Source of the DNA: Sulfurovum sp.
GTDB lineage: Bacteria > Campylobacterota > Campylobacteria > Campylobacterales > Sulfurovaceae
Length of the DNA stretch: 43,962 nt
Assembly: GCA_027063305.1 (NCBI GenBank)
Contig: JAMORY010000023.1
Location: forward strand, 1 to 43,962
Direction of reading: 5' to 3'
Part shown: piece by piece, positions 1-8,966 of the stretch
Layout: each line of letters starts with the position of its first letter
Numbering within the stretch: position 1 is the first letter of the stretch
Notes under the pieces: generated by a model
What the model saw: the letters and a program-made list of their open reading frames with translations, nothing else
What the model was told of the DNA's origin: nothing
The model's database searches: none
Translations under genes and position numbers: made by a program

Positions 1-177
1 TTTGCTATCTAAGTTCATCTTTATCACTTTTTTATTAAAAAGTGCAAAAATTAAATCTCAAATAGACGTTGATTTGTTTACTTATATTTGGTTGTCAAAG
101 ATCACTTTACAAACGCTCAAACTCCCTCACTTAGGGCGTCCTACCAGTTAGCTTTCTAACAGCTCTCTGTGTTTGTG
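1..177 (-). other. Probable rRNA operon leader, transcribed leftward out of the window
   Basis: No plausible gene lies in positions 1-306. Read on the minus strand, the stretch downstream of a strong promoter (185-213) looks like the untranslated leader of a ribosomal RNA operon. It carries TGATCTTTGACAA at 92-104, which resembles the boxA antitermination element of rRNA leaders, and AT-rich sequence towards position 1. The 16S gene itself would start beyond the left edge, so the rRNA assignment is inferred from promoter strength and the boxA-like motif rather than seen. Confidence 0.6.
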
Positions 178-184
178 GACGCGT

Positions 185-213
185 ATTATAGCACCGAATT
201 CCTCTCTTGTCAA
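185..213 (-). promoter_or_regulatory. Near-consensus sigma70 promoter (rRNA-type)
   Basis: On the minus strand a perfect -35 TTGACA (208-213) is separated by exactly 17 bp from a perfect -10 TATAAT (185-190). Upstream (about 220-260) are long A/T tracts resembling an UP element. Promoters matching consensus in all twelve positions are typical of rRNA operons. Transcription would start near 178 and run leftward. acs ends about 95 bp upstream behind its own hairpin, so this is an independent unit. Confidence 0.85.
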
Positions 214-270
214 GGGGTTTTGCAAAAAAAATGCAAATTTCTTGAATTTTTTTTTGCACTTACATTATAT

Positions 271-297
271 AAGGAGAATCATTTTTTGATCCTCCCT
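271..297 (-). terminator. Hairpin downstream of acs, probable terminator
   Basis: On the minus strand GGAGGATCA (287-295) pairs with TGATTCTCC (273-281), giving a 9-bp stem with one G-U pair around a five-A loop. It begins about 10 nt after the acs stop codon and is followed by TTATAT. It probably ends the acetate operon before the rRNA-type promoter. The U tract is short, so it may be leaky. Confidence 0.55.
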
Positions 298-306
298 TTA
301 TTATTG

Positions 307-2271
307 CTATTTTTTACTCAATAAATCTTCTATTATTCCAACAATACTCGGATCTTCGAGTGTAGAGGTATCCTGTGTTATTTTTTCACCTTTTACAAGG
401 CTTCTAAGTATTCTTCGCATAATTTTTCCGGAGCGTGTCTTTGGAAGATCAGGAACAAATGCCATATCGTCACATAATGCGATCGCACCGATCTCCGCCT
501 TTATGATCATATTGATCTCCTTCATAGTCTCAAGCATATTGGCAGTACCGTCTCTCTCTTCACTCGGTACAGACTTAAGCACTACATAAGCAAAGATCCC
601 TTCCCCTTTAATATCATGTGGTTTACCTACCACGGCTACGGCAGCAACATTTTCATGCTTTTTAATAGCAGCTTCTACTTCTGCCGTACCCATACGGTGA
701 CCGGAAACATTAATAACATCATCGGTACGTCCGGTGATGGTTATATAGCCATCCTCATCTATCATGGCACCGTCTCCTGTAAAGTAGACAGGCTTACCAT
801 CTTTTTTGCAATCTCCAAAGTAGGACTTGACAAATCGCTCAGGATCACCCCAGATGGTTCTGATCATACTTGGCCACGGTTTGGTGATACAGGCAAAGCC
901 TTTCTCTCCTACGGGTGTAGGAGTCCCATCCTCATCGATGATCTCTGCTTTGATACCCGGAAGCGGGAATGTAGCACAGCCCGGTTTAATAGGCGTTGCA
1001 CCCGGAAGCGGAGAGATAACATGTCCGCCTGTCTCTGTCTGCCAGTAAGTATCGACAATAGAACAGCGTGACCCACCAACCTCTTCGTAGTACCATTTCC
1101 ATGCTGCAGGATCTATCGGCTCACCTACCGTTCCCAAAATACGCAGAGAACTCAGATCATATTTGGCAGGCTCATTCGCACCGGTCTTATGCAGAAGCCT
1201 GATGGCAGTAGGTGCCGTATAGAACTGGTTGATCTGATATTCTTCGACCATTCTCCAGCAGCGTCCGGCATCAGGATAGGTCGGTACACCTTCGAACATA
1301 ACCGTTGTTGCCCCTGCTGCCAATGGCCCGTAGACAATGTAGGTATGTCCCGTAATCCAGCCTACATCTGCCGTACACCAATAGGTATCGTTCTCTTTGA
1401 TATCAAAAACCCATTCCATCGTCATCTGTGCCCATAGAATATAGCCCGCACTGGAGTGCTGTACCCCTTTTGGTTTTCCGGTACTGCCTGAAGTGTAGAG
1501 TAAAAAGAGCGGATGCTCCGCTTCAACCGCTTCAGGTTCACAGACTACAGATTCGTTCTTGATCAGTTCATTGAATGCATAGTCGCGTCCCGCCTCCCAA
1601 TGGATATTCTCACCATTACGTTCAACCACACATACTGCTTTCACGCTTTCACATCCTTGTGAAAGTGCTTCATCTACGACAGTCTTAAGCATATAAGGTT
1701 TTCCTTTTCTGTAAGCACCGTCAGCAGTGACGACCAGTTTTGCTTCCGCATCAATAATACGGTCTCTGAGCGCTTCAGCAGAGAACCCGCCAAAGACTAC
1801 AGAGTGGATCGCACCGATCTTGGCACAGGCGAGCATACTAATAGCTGCTTCAGGAATCATCGGCATATAAAGTACTACTCTGTCACCTTTTTGAATATTG
1901 AATTTGTTTTTAAACATATTGGCTGTTTTATTCACTTCGTAAAAGAGTTCACGGTAGGTCAGTACCCTTTGATCGCCATTATCTCCCTCAAAGATGATTG
2001 CCGCTTTGTTTTTGCGTGTTTTCAGATGTCTATCGACACACTGGTAGGCAACATTGAGCTGACCATCTTCAAACCATTTATAAAAAGGGGCATTCTCTTC
2101 ATTGAGTATCTTGGTAAAGGGTTTGAACCAGTCGATCTTCTCTTTGGCAAAATCCCCCCAGAATCCTTCATAGTCCTCTTCTGCTTTTTGTACCAGCGCA
2201 CGGTACTCATCCATACTTTTAATCGCAGCATCTTTGAACAGTTCTTTGTTGGGGTAGTAAATTTCACTCAT
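307..2271 (-). CDS. acs: Acetyl-coenzyme A synthetase
   Basis: AMP-forming acetate:CoA ligase that converts acetate, ATP and CoA to acetyl-CoA in the cytoplasm. The 654-residue length is normal for the family. Visible motifs are the P-loop [11 protein letters not shown] (about residue 260), [20 protein letters not shown], the hinge region [15 protein letters not shown] and the C-terminal [11 protein letters not shown], whose Lys616 is the lysine controlled by acetylation in homologues. ATG at 2271 follows an AAAAGGAG ribosome binding site. It is the last gene of a minus-strand series with an acetate permease, a DUF294 protein and a DnaQ-like exonuclease, the same company acs keeps in many Gammaproteobacteria. 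In this rTCA autotroph it would recover acetate or allow mixotrophic use. Identification is secure. Confidence 0.97.
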   Translation of the reverse strand: MSEIYYPNKELFKDAAIKSMDEYRALVQKAEEDYEGFWGDFAKEKIDWFKPFTKILNEENAPFYKWFEDGQLNVAYQCVDRHLKTRKNKAAIIFEGDNGDQRVLTYRELFYEVNKTANMFKNKFNIQKGDRVVLYMPMIPEAAISMLACAKIGAIHSVVFGGFSAEALRDRIIDAEAKLVVTADGAYRKGKPYMLKTVVDEALSQGCESVKAVCVVERNGENIHWEAGRDYAFNELIKNESVVCEPEAVEAEHPLFLLYTSGSTGKPKGVQHSSAGYILWAQMTMEWVFDIKENDTYWCTADVGWITGHTYIVYGPLAAGATTVMFEGVPTYPDAGRCWRMVEEYQINQFYTAPTAIRLLHKTGANEPAKYDLSSLRILGTVGEPIDPAAWKWYYEEVGGSRCSIVDTYWQTETGGHVISPLPGATPIKPGCATFPLPGIKAEIIDEDGTPTPVGEKGFACITKPWPSMIRTIWGDPERFVKSYFGDCKKDGKPVYFTGDGAMIDEDGYITITGRTDDVINVSGHRMGTAEVEAAIKKHENVAAVAVVGKPHDIKGEGIFAYVVLKSVPSEERDGTANMLETMKEINMIIKAEIGAIALCDDMAFVPDLPKTRSGKIMRRILRSLVKGEKITQDTSTLEDPSIVGIIEDLLSKK

Positions 2272-2290
2272 TTTTTCTCCTTTTCGTTAG

Positions 2291-2905
2291 TTAGTGAAGT
2301 TTTTTGATATTTTTCAACTTTAAATATATCATTGCCGTCATGATCGCATCATTTAGCGCATCGTGTGCCTGCATCTTCGGTAATGAAAGATCATTGAGGA
2401 TCGCCTCGAACCTCAGATCAATATTTCCTTGCGGAATACGTGGTATTTTCTTATCGTAATAGATCGCTGAAACCTCCTCTTGTAGATTGGGCAGCGTGAT
2501 ACCCAACATCGGTTTGATATATTTGTTGACCATCGCTACATCGAACTCCAGATAATACCCCGCAAGCGGTCTGCTTCCGATGTAGTGAAGGAAGTGCTCT
2601 ATGGCCTCTTTGACAGGCATGGCATTCTCAAGATCACAGTGACGTATGTGGTGGATCTTGATACTCTCCTGATCTATCTGCTTCTCCTGTCTGACAAAAA
2701 GATGGAGTGCTTCATCAGTCAAGATACGGTTGCCTTTGATCTTAACTGCACCGATGGAAATTATTTCATCTTTTTTGGGGTTCAATCCTGTTGTCTCACA
2801 GTCAAAGACCACCACTTCGCCACTGGTATCCTCTTCAAAGAGAAACGCGAAATGTTCATCTTTCAAACGCTTTGCGTTCCATCTGTTTCTCCACTTCGAA
2901 AACAT
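2291..2905 (-). CDS. DnaQ-like DEDDh 3'-5' exonuclease
   Basis: A 204-residue protein with the exonuclease fold of the DNA polymerase III epsilon family. Exo I is FDCETTG (Asp35, Glu37), Exo II is the Asp in YYLEFDVAMVNKY, and Exo III is HDALNDA, giving the DEDDh set of metal ligands. It lacks the C-terminal polymerase-binding tail of true DnaQ, so it is more likely an auxiliary exonuclease than the replicative proofreader. Its ATG shares one base with the stop of the upstream DUF294 gene (TGATG), indicating translational coupling. The DUF294-exonuclease pair recurs beside acs/actP in other Proteobacteria, but the link to acetate metabolism is unexplained. Substrate not known. Confidence 0.88.
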   Translation of the reverse strand: MFSKWRNRWNAKRLKDEHFAFLFEEDTSGEVVVFDCETTGLNPKKDEIISIGAVKIKGNRILTDEALHLFVRQEKQIDQESIKIHHIRHCDLENAMPVKEAIEHFLHYIGSRPLAGYYLEFDVAMVNKYIKPMLGITLPNLQEEVSAIYYDKKIPRIPQGNIDLRFEAILNDLSLPKMQAHDALNDAIMTAMIYLKLKNIKKLH

Positions 2906-4728
2906 CAGTTCACCATTGACAAATGAAAGTGATATGCTACCCGTTTTTTGAACGTCTCTACCATTTTAAGCGCTTCTTTGAGCGTATCTTTTTCCAATCT
3001 GCTCAGGCTCTCAAGCGCAATATAGTTATCAGGTACGCTACCCTGCTCAAGTTTTTCCAGTCTGGCGTGCAACCGAAAGGTCATCAGTACTTCCAGGGTT
3101 TCAATGAGATTTTTGGCGTCCTCTTTGTCCATGTAGCCTACATTGTTCAGTGCTTTGATACGCTCGGTTGTGTTGGTTTTGGTGATCCCGTGTTCAAGAG
3201 CTAAAGCACGGACACCATGAACCAATGCGAAAAGTGCGCCTTTTTTAATATCTATCTCACCTTTGTGTCCTTCTTCGGAAACAAACCGGGAGAAGATCCC
3301 CAAAGGTGACTCGAAACTCTCTACCGCTTTGGCAAAGTGCGGCAGGAAGGCATGGTTCTTTTTTACTTCATCGAGAAGCGTATTGCGCAGCATTAAAAAA
3401 AGTTTTTTGTTTCCTGCTACCGCATAGGCATCATAGAAAATAGCCAGATCCATCAACCCTTCCATATCAGGGGAGTGTACCCATCTTTGGATATTTGCTT
3501 TGTATGCCTTGGTATCTTTGGCCCATTTGGGGTTGATGACCATTACATTCCCCTCACAACGCGGAAAGCCGATAGCATCCAGCGCTTCGGTGAAATGCTG
3601 CAGATATATCTCTTTGTCTTCGGGGGCAAACCCCTCTGCGAACACCATTGCATTATCTTGATCCGTACGCAGTATCTGCTCCCCTCTTCCTTCACTGCCA
3701 AGCAACAGCAGCGTGGCATGTTCTCTCCACTCCAAAGGGAAGATCATCTCAAAGAGACGGTCATACATCTTTTTATGTATCTCTGAGACAAGTCTGGCGA
3801 TATAGCGGGACTTAATTCCCTTGTGGTGAAGCGCCTTGATCATTACATCTATACGTCCGGCGGCTTCGATCACACTCTGAAGATCCTGTGCATTCTCTAT
3901 CTGGCTGCCTATCAGATGAGACTGGTTGGAAAAGTAGCTGAGCAGATCGATCAGAGTCAAAATACCGATGGCTTGACCGCTGCTGTCTGTTACGGGCAAA
4001 TGTTTGATAGAGTTGCCAGTCATCAAAAGCAGTACATTGAAAAGCAGCTCCCCCTCCTCAATACTGATGATCGGATAGGATTGTATCTGACAAATATATT
4101 GAAACCCTTTTTCCTCTTTATGCAGAATGTAGGTACGAAGATCCGCATCGGTTACAATGCCGTAACCCTCTTTATTTTGTACCAGAAGTGCCACAGCACC
4201 GTACGACTCCATCTTTTCAAGTGCCTTGATGATCGGCATGTCAGCATCTACTACAAGTGCTTCATGCAGCAAAGAGCGCTCTACTCTGGAGACCATGATC
4301 TCTGCCATTTTGGCACTCTCCTGTCGCTCTTTGACCATCTCGATACGTTCGACCACACTGCCGAAAAAATACTCTTTAAAAGGACGGCTCTTTTCACAGA
4401 GCTTTAAAAACAACTCCTGTGGTATCTCATAGCAGATCAGCTCTTCTGTAACCAGATAATCATAGGCAGAAGGCTGTTTTTCTATCAGCTCTATGCCGCC
4501 GAAAGTGTCATCCTGATGATAGAGATCGATCAGTTCATCTCCCTGACGTGCTTCTACTACCCCTTTGATAATAAAATAGAGTACTTCGAACATCTTTTCT
4601 CTTGCCACAAGCTGCGTTCCCTTTTGATAGTAGGCGATCTGCGCAGCCTCTTCAATGCTCTGTAGCCCACTCTTATCCAGAAACGAAAAGGGTACATCTG
4701 CTTTAAGTCTTTCAAGTAGTGCTATCAT
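2905..4728 (-). CDS. cNMP-binding/CBS-pair/DUF294 nucleotidyltransferase-like protein
   Basis: A 607-residue protein counted from the ATG at 4728; an open frame extends upstream to 4818, but this start has an AAGGA site and opens directly on the conserved N-terminus. Domains in order: a cyclic-nucleotide-binding-like beta barrel (about 10-130), two CBS repeats (about 150-270, containing YGIVTDADLR and AIGILTLIDLL), a DUF294 nucleotidyltransferase-like core with GSEGRGEQILRTDQDNAMV (the G-S-x-x-R-x-E...D-x-D pattern that binds metal and nucleotide in GlnD-type enzymes), and a helical DUF294 C-terminal region. The arrangement suggests a sensor of adenylate or other ligands, possibly with nucleotidyltransferase activity. 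The target is unknown. Coupled by a 1-nt overlap to the downstream exonuclease gene. Confidence 0.88.
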   Translation of the reverse strand: MIALLERLKADVPFSFLDKSGLQSIEEAAQIAYYQKGTQLVAREKMFEVLYFIIKGVVEARQGDELIDLYHQDDTFGGIELIEKQPSAYDYLVTEELICYEIPQELFLKLCEKSRPFKEYFFGSVVERIEMVKERQESAKMAEIMVSRVERSLLHEALVVDADMPIIKALEKMESYGAVALLVQNKEGYGIVTDADLRTYILHKEEKGFQYICQIQSYPIISIEEGELLFNVLLLMTGNSIKHLPVTDSSGQAIGILTLIDLLSYFSNQSHLIGSQIENAQDLQSVIEAAGRIDVMIKALHHKGIKSRYIARLVSEIHKKMYDRLFEMIFPLEWREHATLLLLGSEGRGEQILRTDQDNAMVFAEGFAPEDKEIYLQHFTEALDAIGFPRCEGNVMVINPKWAKDTKAYKANIQRWVHSPDMEGLMDLAIFYDAYAVAGNKKLFLMLRNTLLDEVKKNHAFLPHFAKAVESFESPLGIFSRFVSEEGHKGEIDIKKGALFALVHGVRALALEHGITKTNTTERIKALNNVGYMDKEDAKNLIETLEVLMTFRLHARLEKLEQGSVPDNYIALESLSRLEKDTLKEALKMVETFKKRVAYHFHLSMVN

Positions 4729-4753
4729 CTGTGTATGATCCTTTTTGGAATGC

Positions 4754-4790
4754 TCCACATAGTGCTGAGGGGGGAACAGCACTATGTGGA
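4754..4790. repeat. Perfect 14-bp inverted repeat between actP and the DUF294 gene
   Basis: Positions 4754-4767 (TCCACATAGTGCTG) are exactly complementary to 4777-4790, leaving a 9-nt purine-rich loop. As RNA in either direction this is a very stable hairpin. It lies in the 98-bp gap between two genes of one operon and has no U tract, so a role in mRNA processing, partial termination or as a protein site is more likely than full termination. Confidence 0.8.
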
Positions 4791-4795
4791 AGATT

Positions 4796-4816
4796 CGGCA
4801 GCACCGAAGGTGCCGC
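4796..4816. repeat. Short hairpin repeat, copy 1 (GCACC-GAA-GGTGC)
   Basis: GCACC (4801-4805) pairs with GGTGC (4809-4813) around GAA, extended by two more pairs after an A-C mismatch. A close relative (GCAACACCAAGGTGCCGC) occurs at 33082-33099 just after mrp, so this may be a small dispersed repeat. It ends only 11 bp beyond the actP stop codon. Confidence 0.55.
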
Positions 4817-4826
4817 ACGATTTGAA

Positions 4827-6503
4827 TTAGTGGGAAGAGGCACCTTCTGCACCGATACCGGTTTGCGAACGGATATCCTGTGCTTCGAATGCTTCTCTCT
4901 CTTTTTGTGCGTCTGCACTCTTATCGGTGATCGAGAAGAACCAGATCCCGATAAAGGCGACTGTCACAGAGAAGAGTGCCGGATACTTGTATGGGAAGAT
5001 CGCTTCGGCATTACCAAAGATCTGTACCCAGACAATCGGTCCGAGGATCACGAGCAATACTGCTGTTGCAAGTCCAAGGCTTCCGCCAATAACCGCCCCT
5101 CTTGTGGTCAGGTTTTTCCAGAACATCGAGAGGAAAAGTACCGGGAAATTCGCTGAAGCCGCAATGGCAAAGGCAAGACCTACCACGAATGCAATGTTCT
5201 GCTTCTCAAACGCGATCCCAAGGAAGATTGTGATGATCCCCAGGATCACTGTTGCGATCTTGGAGACTTTCATTTCCTGAGCTTCATCCACGCTTCCGCG
5301 TCTAAATACATTTGCATACAGATCATGAGAGATCGCTGAAGCACCGGCAAGTGTCAGTCCTGAGACTACCGCAAGGATGGTCGCAAACGCTACTGCCGAG
5401 ATGAACCCCAAGAAGAAGTTCCCGCCTACTGCATGTGCGAGGTGAATGGCCGCCATATTCTTGCCACCAAGGATCGGTGCCGCACCATTCACCATTGCTT
5501 TGGCATGATCAATATATTCAGGGTTGTTCAGAACCATGATGATCGCACCAAATCCGATGATGAAGGTCAAGATATAGAAATACCCGATGAACCCTGTTGC
5601 AAAAAAGACGGATTTTCTTGCCTCTTTTGCATCGGCAACGGTAAAGAAGCGCATTAGAATATGCGGAAGTCCGGCTGTACCGAACATGAGTGCAATACCA
5701 AGTGAAATAGCCGAGACAGGATCACTTACCAGTCCACCCGGTGCCATGATCGCTTGATGTTTAGGGTGCACTTCAACCGCTTTTGCGAACATTGCTTCCA
5801 AAGAGAAACCGAAGTGGCTCATAACCGCCAATGCCATAAATGTAGCTCCGGAAAGCAACAGTACCGCTTTGATGATCTGTACCCATGTCGTTGCCAACAT
5901 ACCACCGAATGTTACATACAAAATCATCAATGTTCCTACAAGTACAACTGCCAGTTCATACGGAAGCCCGAAAAGCAGCTGGATCAGTTTTCCCGCCCCG
6001 ACCATCTGTGCGATCAGGTATAAGATCACCGTTGCGATGGAACCCAAAGCCGCCAATGTTCTAATGGGCGTTTGCTTCAGTCTGTAAGCAGCAACATCGG
6101 CAAAGGTGTATTTACCAAGATTTCTCAGTCTCTCGGAAACAAGAAAAAGGATGACCGGCCACCCTACCAAGAACCCGATGGAGTAGATCAGTCCGTCGTA
6201 TCCGGCAAGGTAGACCAGACCGGAGATCCCAAGGAACGAAGCTGCAGACATGTAGTCTCCGGCAATTGCCAGTCCGTTTTGGAAACCGGTGATCCCTCCG
6301 CCGGCAGTGTAGAAATCCTTTGCCGTCTTTGTACGTTTTGCCGCCCAGTAGGTAATCCCCAGTGTCCCTGCAACAAATACCAAAAACATCACAATGGCAG
6401 AAATATTCAGAGGCTGCTTCTCAATCTCACCTTCAATTGCACCTGATGCTACGGCAGCTACGCTTAACAAAAACGGTAATGTCAACAATAATAACTTTTT
6501 CAT
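4827..6503 (-). CDS. actP: Cation/acetate symporter of the SSS family
   Basis: A 558-residue sodium:solute symporter matching ActP in length and sequence. It starts with a cleavable-looking signal ([21 protein letters not shown]), then about 13 hydrophobic segments. Conserved stretches include [31 protein letters not shown] and [19 protein letters not shown], typical of acetate and short monocarboxylate permeases. The start codon overlaps the stop of the DUF485 gene by one base (TAATG), the classic yjcH-actP arrangement. It would bring acetate across the inner membrane for Acs. Related monocarboxylates such as propionate, pyruvate or glycolate are possible substrates. Confidence 0.95.
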   Translation of the reverse strand: MKKLLLLTLPFLLSVAAVASGAIEGEIEKQPLNISAIVMFLVFVAGTLGITYWAAKRTKTAKDFYTAGGGITGFQNGLAIAGDYMSAASFLGISGLVYLAGYDGLIYSIGFLVGWPVILFLVSERLRNLGKYTFADVAAYRLKQTPIRTLAALGSIATVILYLIAQMVGAGKLIQLLFGLPYELAVVLVGTLMILYVTFGGMLATTWVQIIKAVLLLSGATFMALAVMSHFGFSLEAMFAKAVEVHPKHQAIMAPGGLVSDPVSAISLGIALMFGTAGLPHILMRFFTVADAKEARKSVFFATGFIGYFYILTFIIGFGAIIMVLNNPEYIDHAKAMVNGAAPILGGKNMAAIHLAHAVGGNFFLGFISAVAFATILAVVSGLTLAGASAISHDLYANVFRRGSVDEAQEMKVSKIATVILGIITIFLGIAFEKQNIAFVVGLAFAIAASANFPVLFLSMFWKNLTTRGAVIGGSLGLATAVLLVILGPIVWVQIFGNAEAIFPYKYPALFSVTVAFIGIWFFSITDKSADAQKEREAFEAQDIRSQTGIGAEGASSH

Positions 6504-6817
6504 TACGCAATATCCTTTAACTCTTCTTTTACCTGACGGCTGAGTTCGTCAAACTCACTATTTGCTCTTTTTACATAAACCCCTGTCAATGCGAACGCAA
6601 TGATGATAATAGCAATACCGATAGGAATACCAATGGTCATTACACCGTCACCCATTTTGGTTCCAAGTGCGGAAGGATCGAATGCGATCGTTAAAATAAA
6701 GGCATAGTAGACTACCAGCATAATGATGGAGAGTGTCCATGCGAACTTGCTACGCTCTTTTACGAGCTTCTGATACTTCGGATTGTTCCGAACATGTTCA
6801 ATCTGTTCTTTTGTCAT
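6503..6817 (-). CDS. yjcH: DUF485 (YjcH-type) inner-membrane protein
   Basis: A 104-residue protein with two transmembrane helices (about 27-47 and 62-86), a charged N-terminus containing [12 protein letters not shown], and an acidic C-terminal tail. It matches DUF485/YjcH, nearly always encoded just before an ActP-type symporter and thought to be a partner subunit. The stop codon overlaps the actP start (TAATG). The ATG is preceded by AAAGGA. Function beyond association with the permease is not established. Confidence 0.9.
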   Translation of the reverse strand: MTKEQIEHVRNNPKYQKLVKERSKFAWTLSIIMLVVYYAFILTIAFDPSALGTKMGDGVMTIGIPIGIAIIIIAFALTGVYVKRANSEFDELSRQVKEELKDIA

Positions 6818-6828
6818 GATCTTTCCTT

Positions 6829-8166
6829 TTAAAAGTTATAGTTGACGATCAGACGATATTCGTTCCAATCAAGCCCTTGCTTGAAATCAGTCGGATAATT
6901 CGCTCTTAATCGCAGATTTAGATTTTCAGTAGCCTGATATTTGATATCAAAGCCCGCTTCTTTTGCATCGGTATCTGCCGCATATGTCGCTTTGCTGCCG
7001 ACATCAAAAGAGGCATAATAACCCGTTGCTTTCAGATCAAGTCCTGTCAGCTCCTTGAAATTATAGGTTGCCGCCACTTTCCATGTATCGGTATCGGCAA
7101 AGAACATATGTCTGGTTACCATTCCTTGGGTAAACGCCGGTATGCCTCCCCATGGGGTAATAATACCGCCATTCATTGCACCGTCACTGTCTCCTGTTTG
7201 AGAATAAGCGACATAACCGCTCAGCATATGATACTTCGCACCCAGTTTTACCGCCCAGTAATCACTGTCCACATCTCCGGCAAGCTTATCACCGATATCG
7301 CTCTCGTTAATGTATTGGGCAGACGCTTTCATCTTGACATCACTATTTAGCAGACAGTTCCATCCATAATCAGCCTGAAGATATACGGCATTCAAAATAT
7401 CATGTGCATAATAATCCCATACCTGCAGCGTAAGACCTTCTATACCTTTGTAAACGACTGCACCTACAGTTACACCATCGGTATCTGTTCCCGCACCAAG
7501 CGCGATAACTCCCATATCTGCAAATTCTCCGCTTGTGCCTTCTTTGTACCCCAGTCCGTAACCACTCTGCAAAGAGAGCGCACCGGCTGTACCATAGACA
7601 TTACCGAAAGTTCCTACTGTCTCTCTGGTCACATGCGCAAGGATAAGTGTTGTGTCCTTGATATCCGTATTGCTTAAAACCGCCGCTTCAAAAAGGTTTG
7701 GAAGCATTCTTGCATCATCCGCACCTGCAAGTGGCGTATTGAGTTTTTGACGACCTATCTTCAGGTTTGTATTTCCATATTTATAGTTTAAATAAGCTTC
7801 TCCGATAAAGCCGTAGTTATCAAAGTCATCCCCATAAAGAGACGGATCATAACTGTCACTGGAGTAGGGACCATCATGTATTTTCACCCCCTCAGTCGCA
7901 TAAAACTTTACACCACCACTCAATCCGTTCCATTCAGCCGTTTCATACCCTATCCATCCACCAAATGCCAATGAATTGCGGTTATTTTCAAGTATGCCGG
8001 AATAGGTTCTGTCTATGTAAAAACCTCTAAGTTGTCCGGAAACCTTTCCGGTCGAAACTTCTGCTTCTGTCTGAACTTTGGGTTTGATATCAGGGATAGG
8101 TGCTATATTCCCTCCCGCCATAATTGCTGTTGTTGCCGCCAAGGACAACATGATCGTATGTTTCAT
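6829..8166 (-). CDS. Outer-membrane porin, OprD-like
   Basis: A 445-residue protein with a signal peptide (KHTIMLSLAATTAIMAGG) and a body of alternating, aromatic-rich amphipathic strands ending in an aromatic residue (YRLIVNYNF), as in beta-barrel proteins inserted by Bam. Segments such as GRQKLNTPLAGADDARMLPNLFEA resemble the OprD-type porins common in Campylobacterota. It is 11 bp upstream of yjcH-actP, so it probably supplies acetate or other carboxylates to the periplasm. Substrate specificity cannot be read from the sequence. Confidence 0.85.
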   Translation of the reverse strand: MKHTIMLSLAATTAIMAGGNIAPIPDIKPKVQTEAEVSTGKVSGQLRGFYIDRTYSGILENNRNSLAFGGWIGYETAEWNGLSGGVKFYATEGVKIHDGPYSSDSYDPSLYGDDFDNYGFIGEAYLNYKYGNTNLKIGRQKLNTPLAGADDARMLPNLFEAAVLSNTDIKDTTLILAHVTRETVGTFGNVYGTAGALSLQSGYGLGYKEGTSGEFADMGVIALGAGTDTDGVTVGAVVYKGIEGLTLQVWDYYAHDILNAVYLQADYGWNCLLNSDVKMKASAQYINESDIGDKLAGDVDSDYWAVKLGAKYHMLSGYVAYSQTGDSDGAMNGGIITPWGGIPAFTQGMVTRHMFFADTDTWKVAATYNFKELTGLDLKATGYYASFDVGSKATYAADTDAKEAGFDIKYQATENLNLRLRANYPTDFKQGLDWNEYRLIVNYNF

Positions 8167-8218
8167 TTTTTACTCCTGAAATTTTCTCAGTTTCATTATG
8201 AAAAACAAAAATAGCAAT

Positions 8219-8245
8219 AGTATAGCAAAGAATTTTTTACCTCAA
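8219..8245 (-). promoter_or_regulatory. Putative promoter of the porin-yjcH-actP operon
   Basis: On the minus strand TATACT (8219-8224) lies about 53 bp upstream of the porin start, with TTGAGG (8240-8245) only 15 bp upstream of it. The short spacing makes TTGAGGTAA equally plausible as a regulator site; the same word sits 14 bp from a TATACT before the small gene at 42636. Confidence 0.5.
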
Positions 8246-8303
8246 AAAGGTATGATACTGGGGTAAAGTGTGTAGTTTTGTAACTCAAAAGGAGAAAGAA
8301 GTA

Positions 8304-8966
8304 CTAATACCGTTTTTTCATTTTGTAGCCGATCCCTTTAATACTTTCAATAAGTTCTTCTTTCAATACCCGCTTGACACGATGTATTTCCGCCCGTATG
8401 GTCGCACTGTCCACACTGTCATCCTGCCACACATAGTGACGAAGCATATCAAAATCCACGATCCTGTCGGCATTGGCTGCAAAAAGATGAACGATCTGCG
8501 CCTGTCTGGGAGTGAGTTGCTGCTCTTCTCCGTCAAAGAGCAGCCGGTTTTTTTCCAGATCATAGCTATACATCTTGGAGATCTTCACCACACTTTTTGC
8601 AGAGATGTCAGCCATCTTGAGCAACCTCTCTATATGCAAGGTCAGCTCTTTGAGATGAAAGGGTTTTTTAAGGTAGTCATAGCAGCCGAGTTCATATGCT
8701 TTGGATATCTGTTCTATCTGGGTAATGGCGGAGATGAAAATGGTCGGAACAAAGATCTTTTCTGATTGCAACTTCTCCAGAAGGGTCAATCCGTCAATAG
8801 AGGGGGTATTGATGTCGAAGATAAAAAGATCATAGCGGTTCACTCTTGCTTTTTGCAGTGTCTCATCTCCATCCTCTGTTGCATCTATATCATAACCGCA
8901 GTCACTTAAGTACTCGACCATGGCGCTTTGAAGCATCAACTCATCCTCAAGCAGCAGAACTTTCAT
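8304..8966 (-). CDS. OmpR/PhoB-type response regulator
   Basis: A 220-residue two-domain regulator. The receiver (1-120) has the acidic pair at Glu7/Asp8, phosphoacceptor Asp51 in FIFDINTPSIDG, the switch serine in FISAI and the lysine in YLKKPF. A winged-helix DNA-binding domain follows (about 130-218), with LTPRQAQIVHLFAAN and the recognition region TIRAEIHRVKRVL. The start overlaps the stop of the upstream kinase gene by 4 nt (ATGA), so the two are a cognate pair. It lies between the kinase and the acetate operon and is a candidate regulator of it, analogous in position to CrbR in Vibrio though of a different DNA-binding family. Confidence 0.92.
   Translation of the reverse strand: MKVLLLEDELMLQSAMVEYLSDCGYDIDATEDGDETLQKARVNRYDLFIFDINTPSIDGLTLLEKLQSEKIFVPTIFISAITQIEQISKAYELGCYDYLKKPFHLKELTLHIERLLKMADISAKSVVKISKMYSYDLEKNRLLFDGEEQQLTPRQAQIVHLFAANADRIVDFDMLRHYVWQDDSVDSATIRAEIHRVKRVLKEELIESIKGIGYKMKKRY

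Noticed and set aside
616-1071. Plus-strand open frame of 151 codons within acs
   Set aside because: It lies fully antisense to a clear acs gene, has Cys-rich low-quality composition and no ribosome binding site.
3823-4407. Plus-strand open frame of 194 codons opposite the DUF294 gene
   Set aside because: Shadow of a well-conserved coding sequence on the other strand; no start context or recognisable motif.
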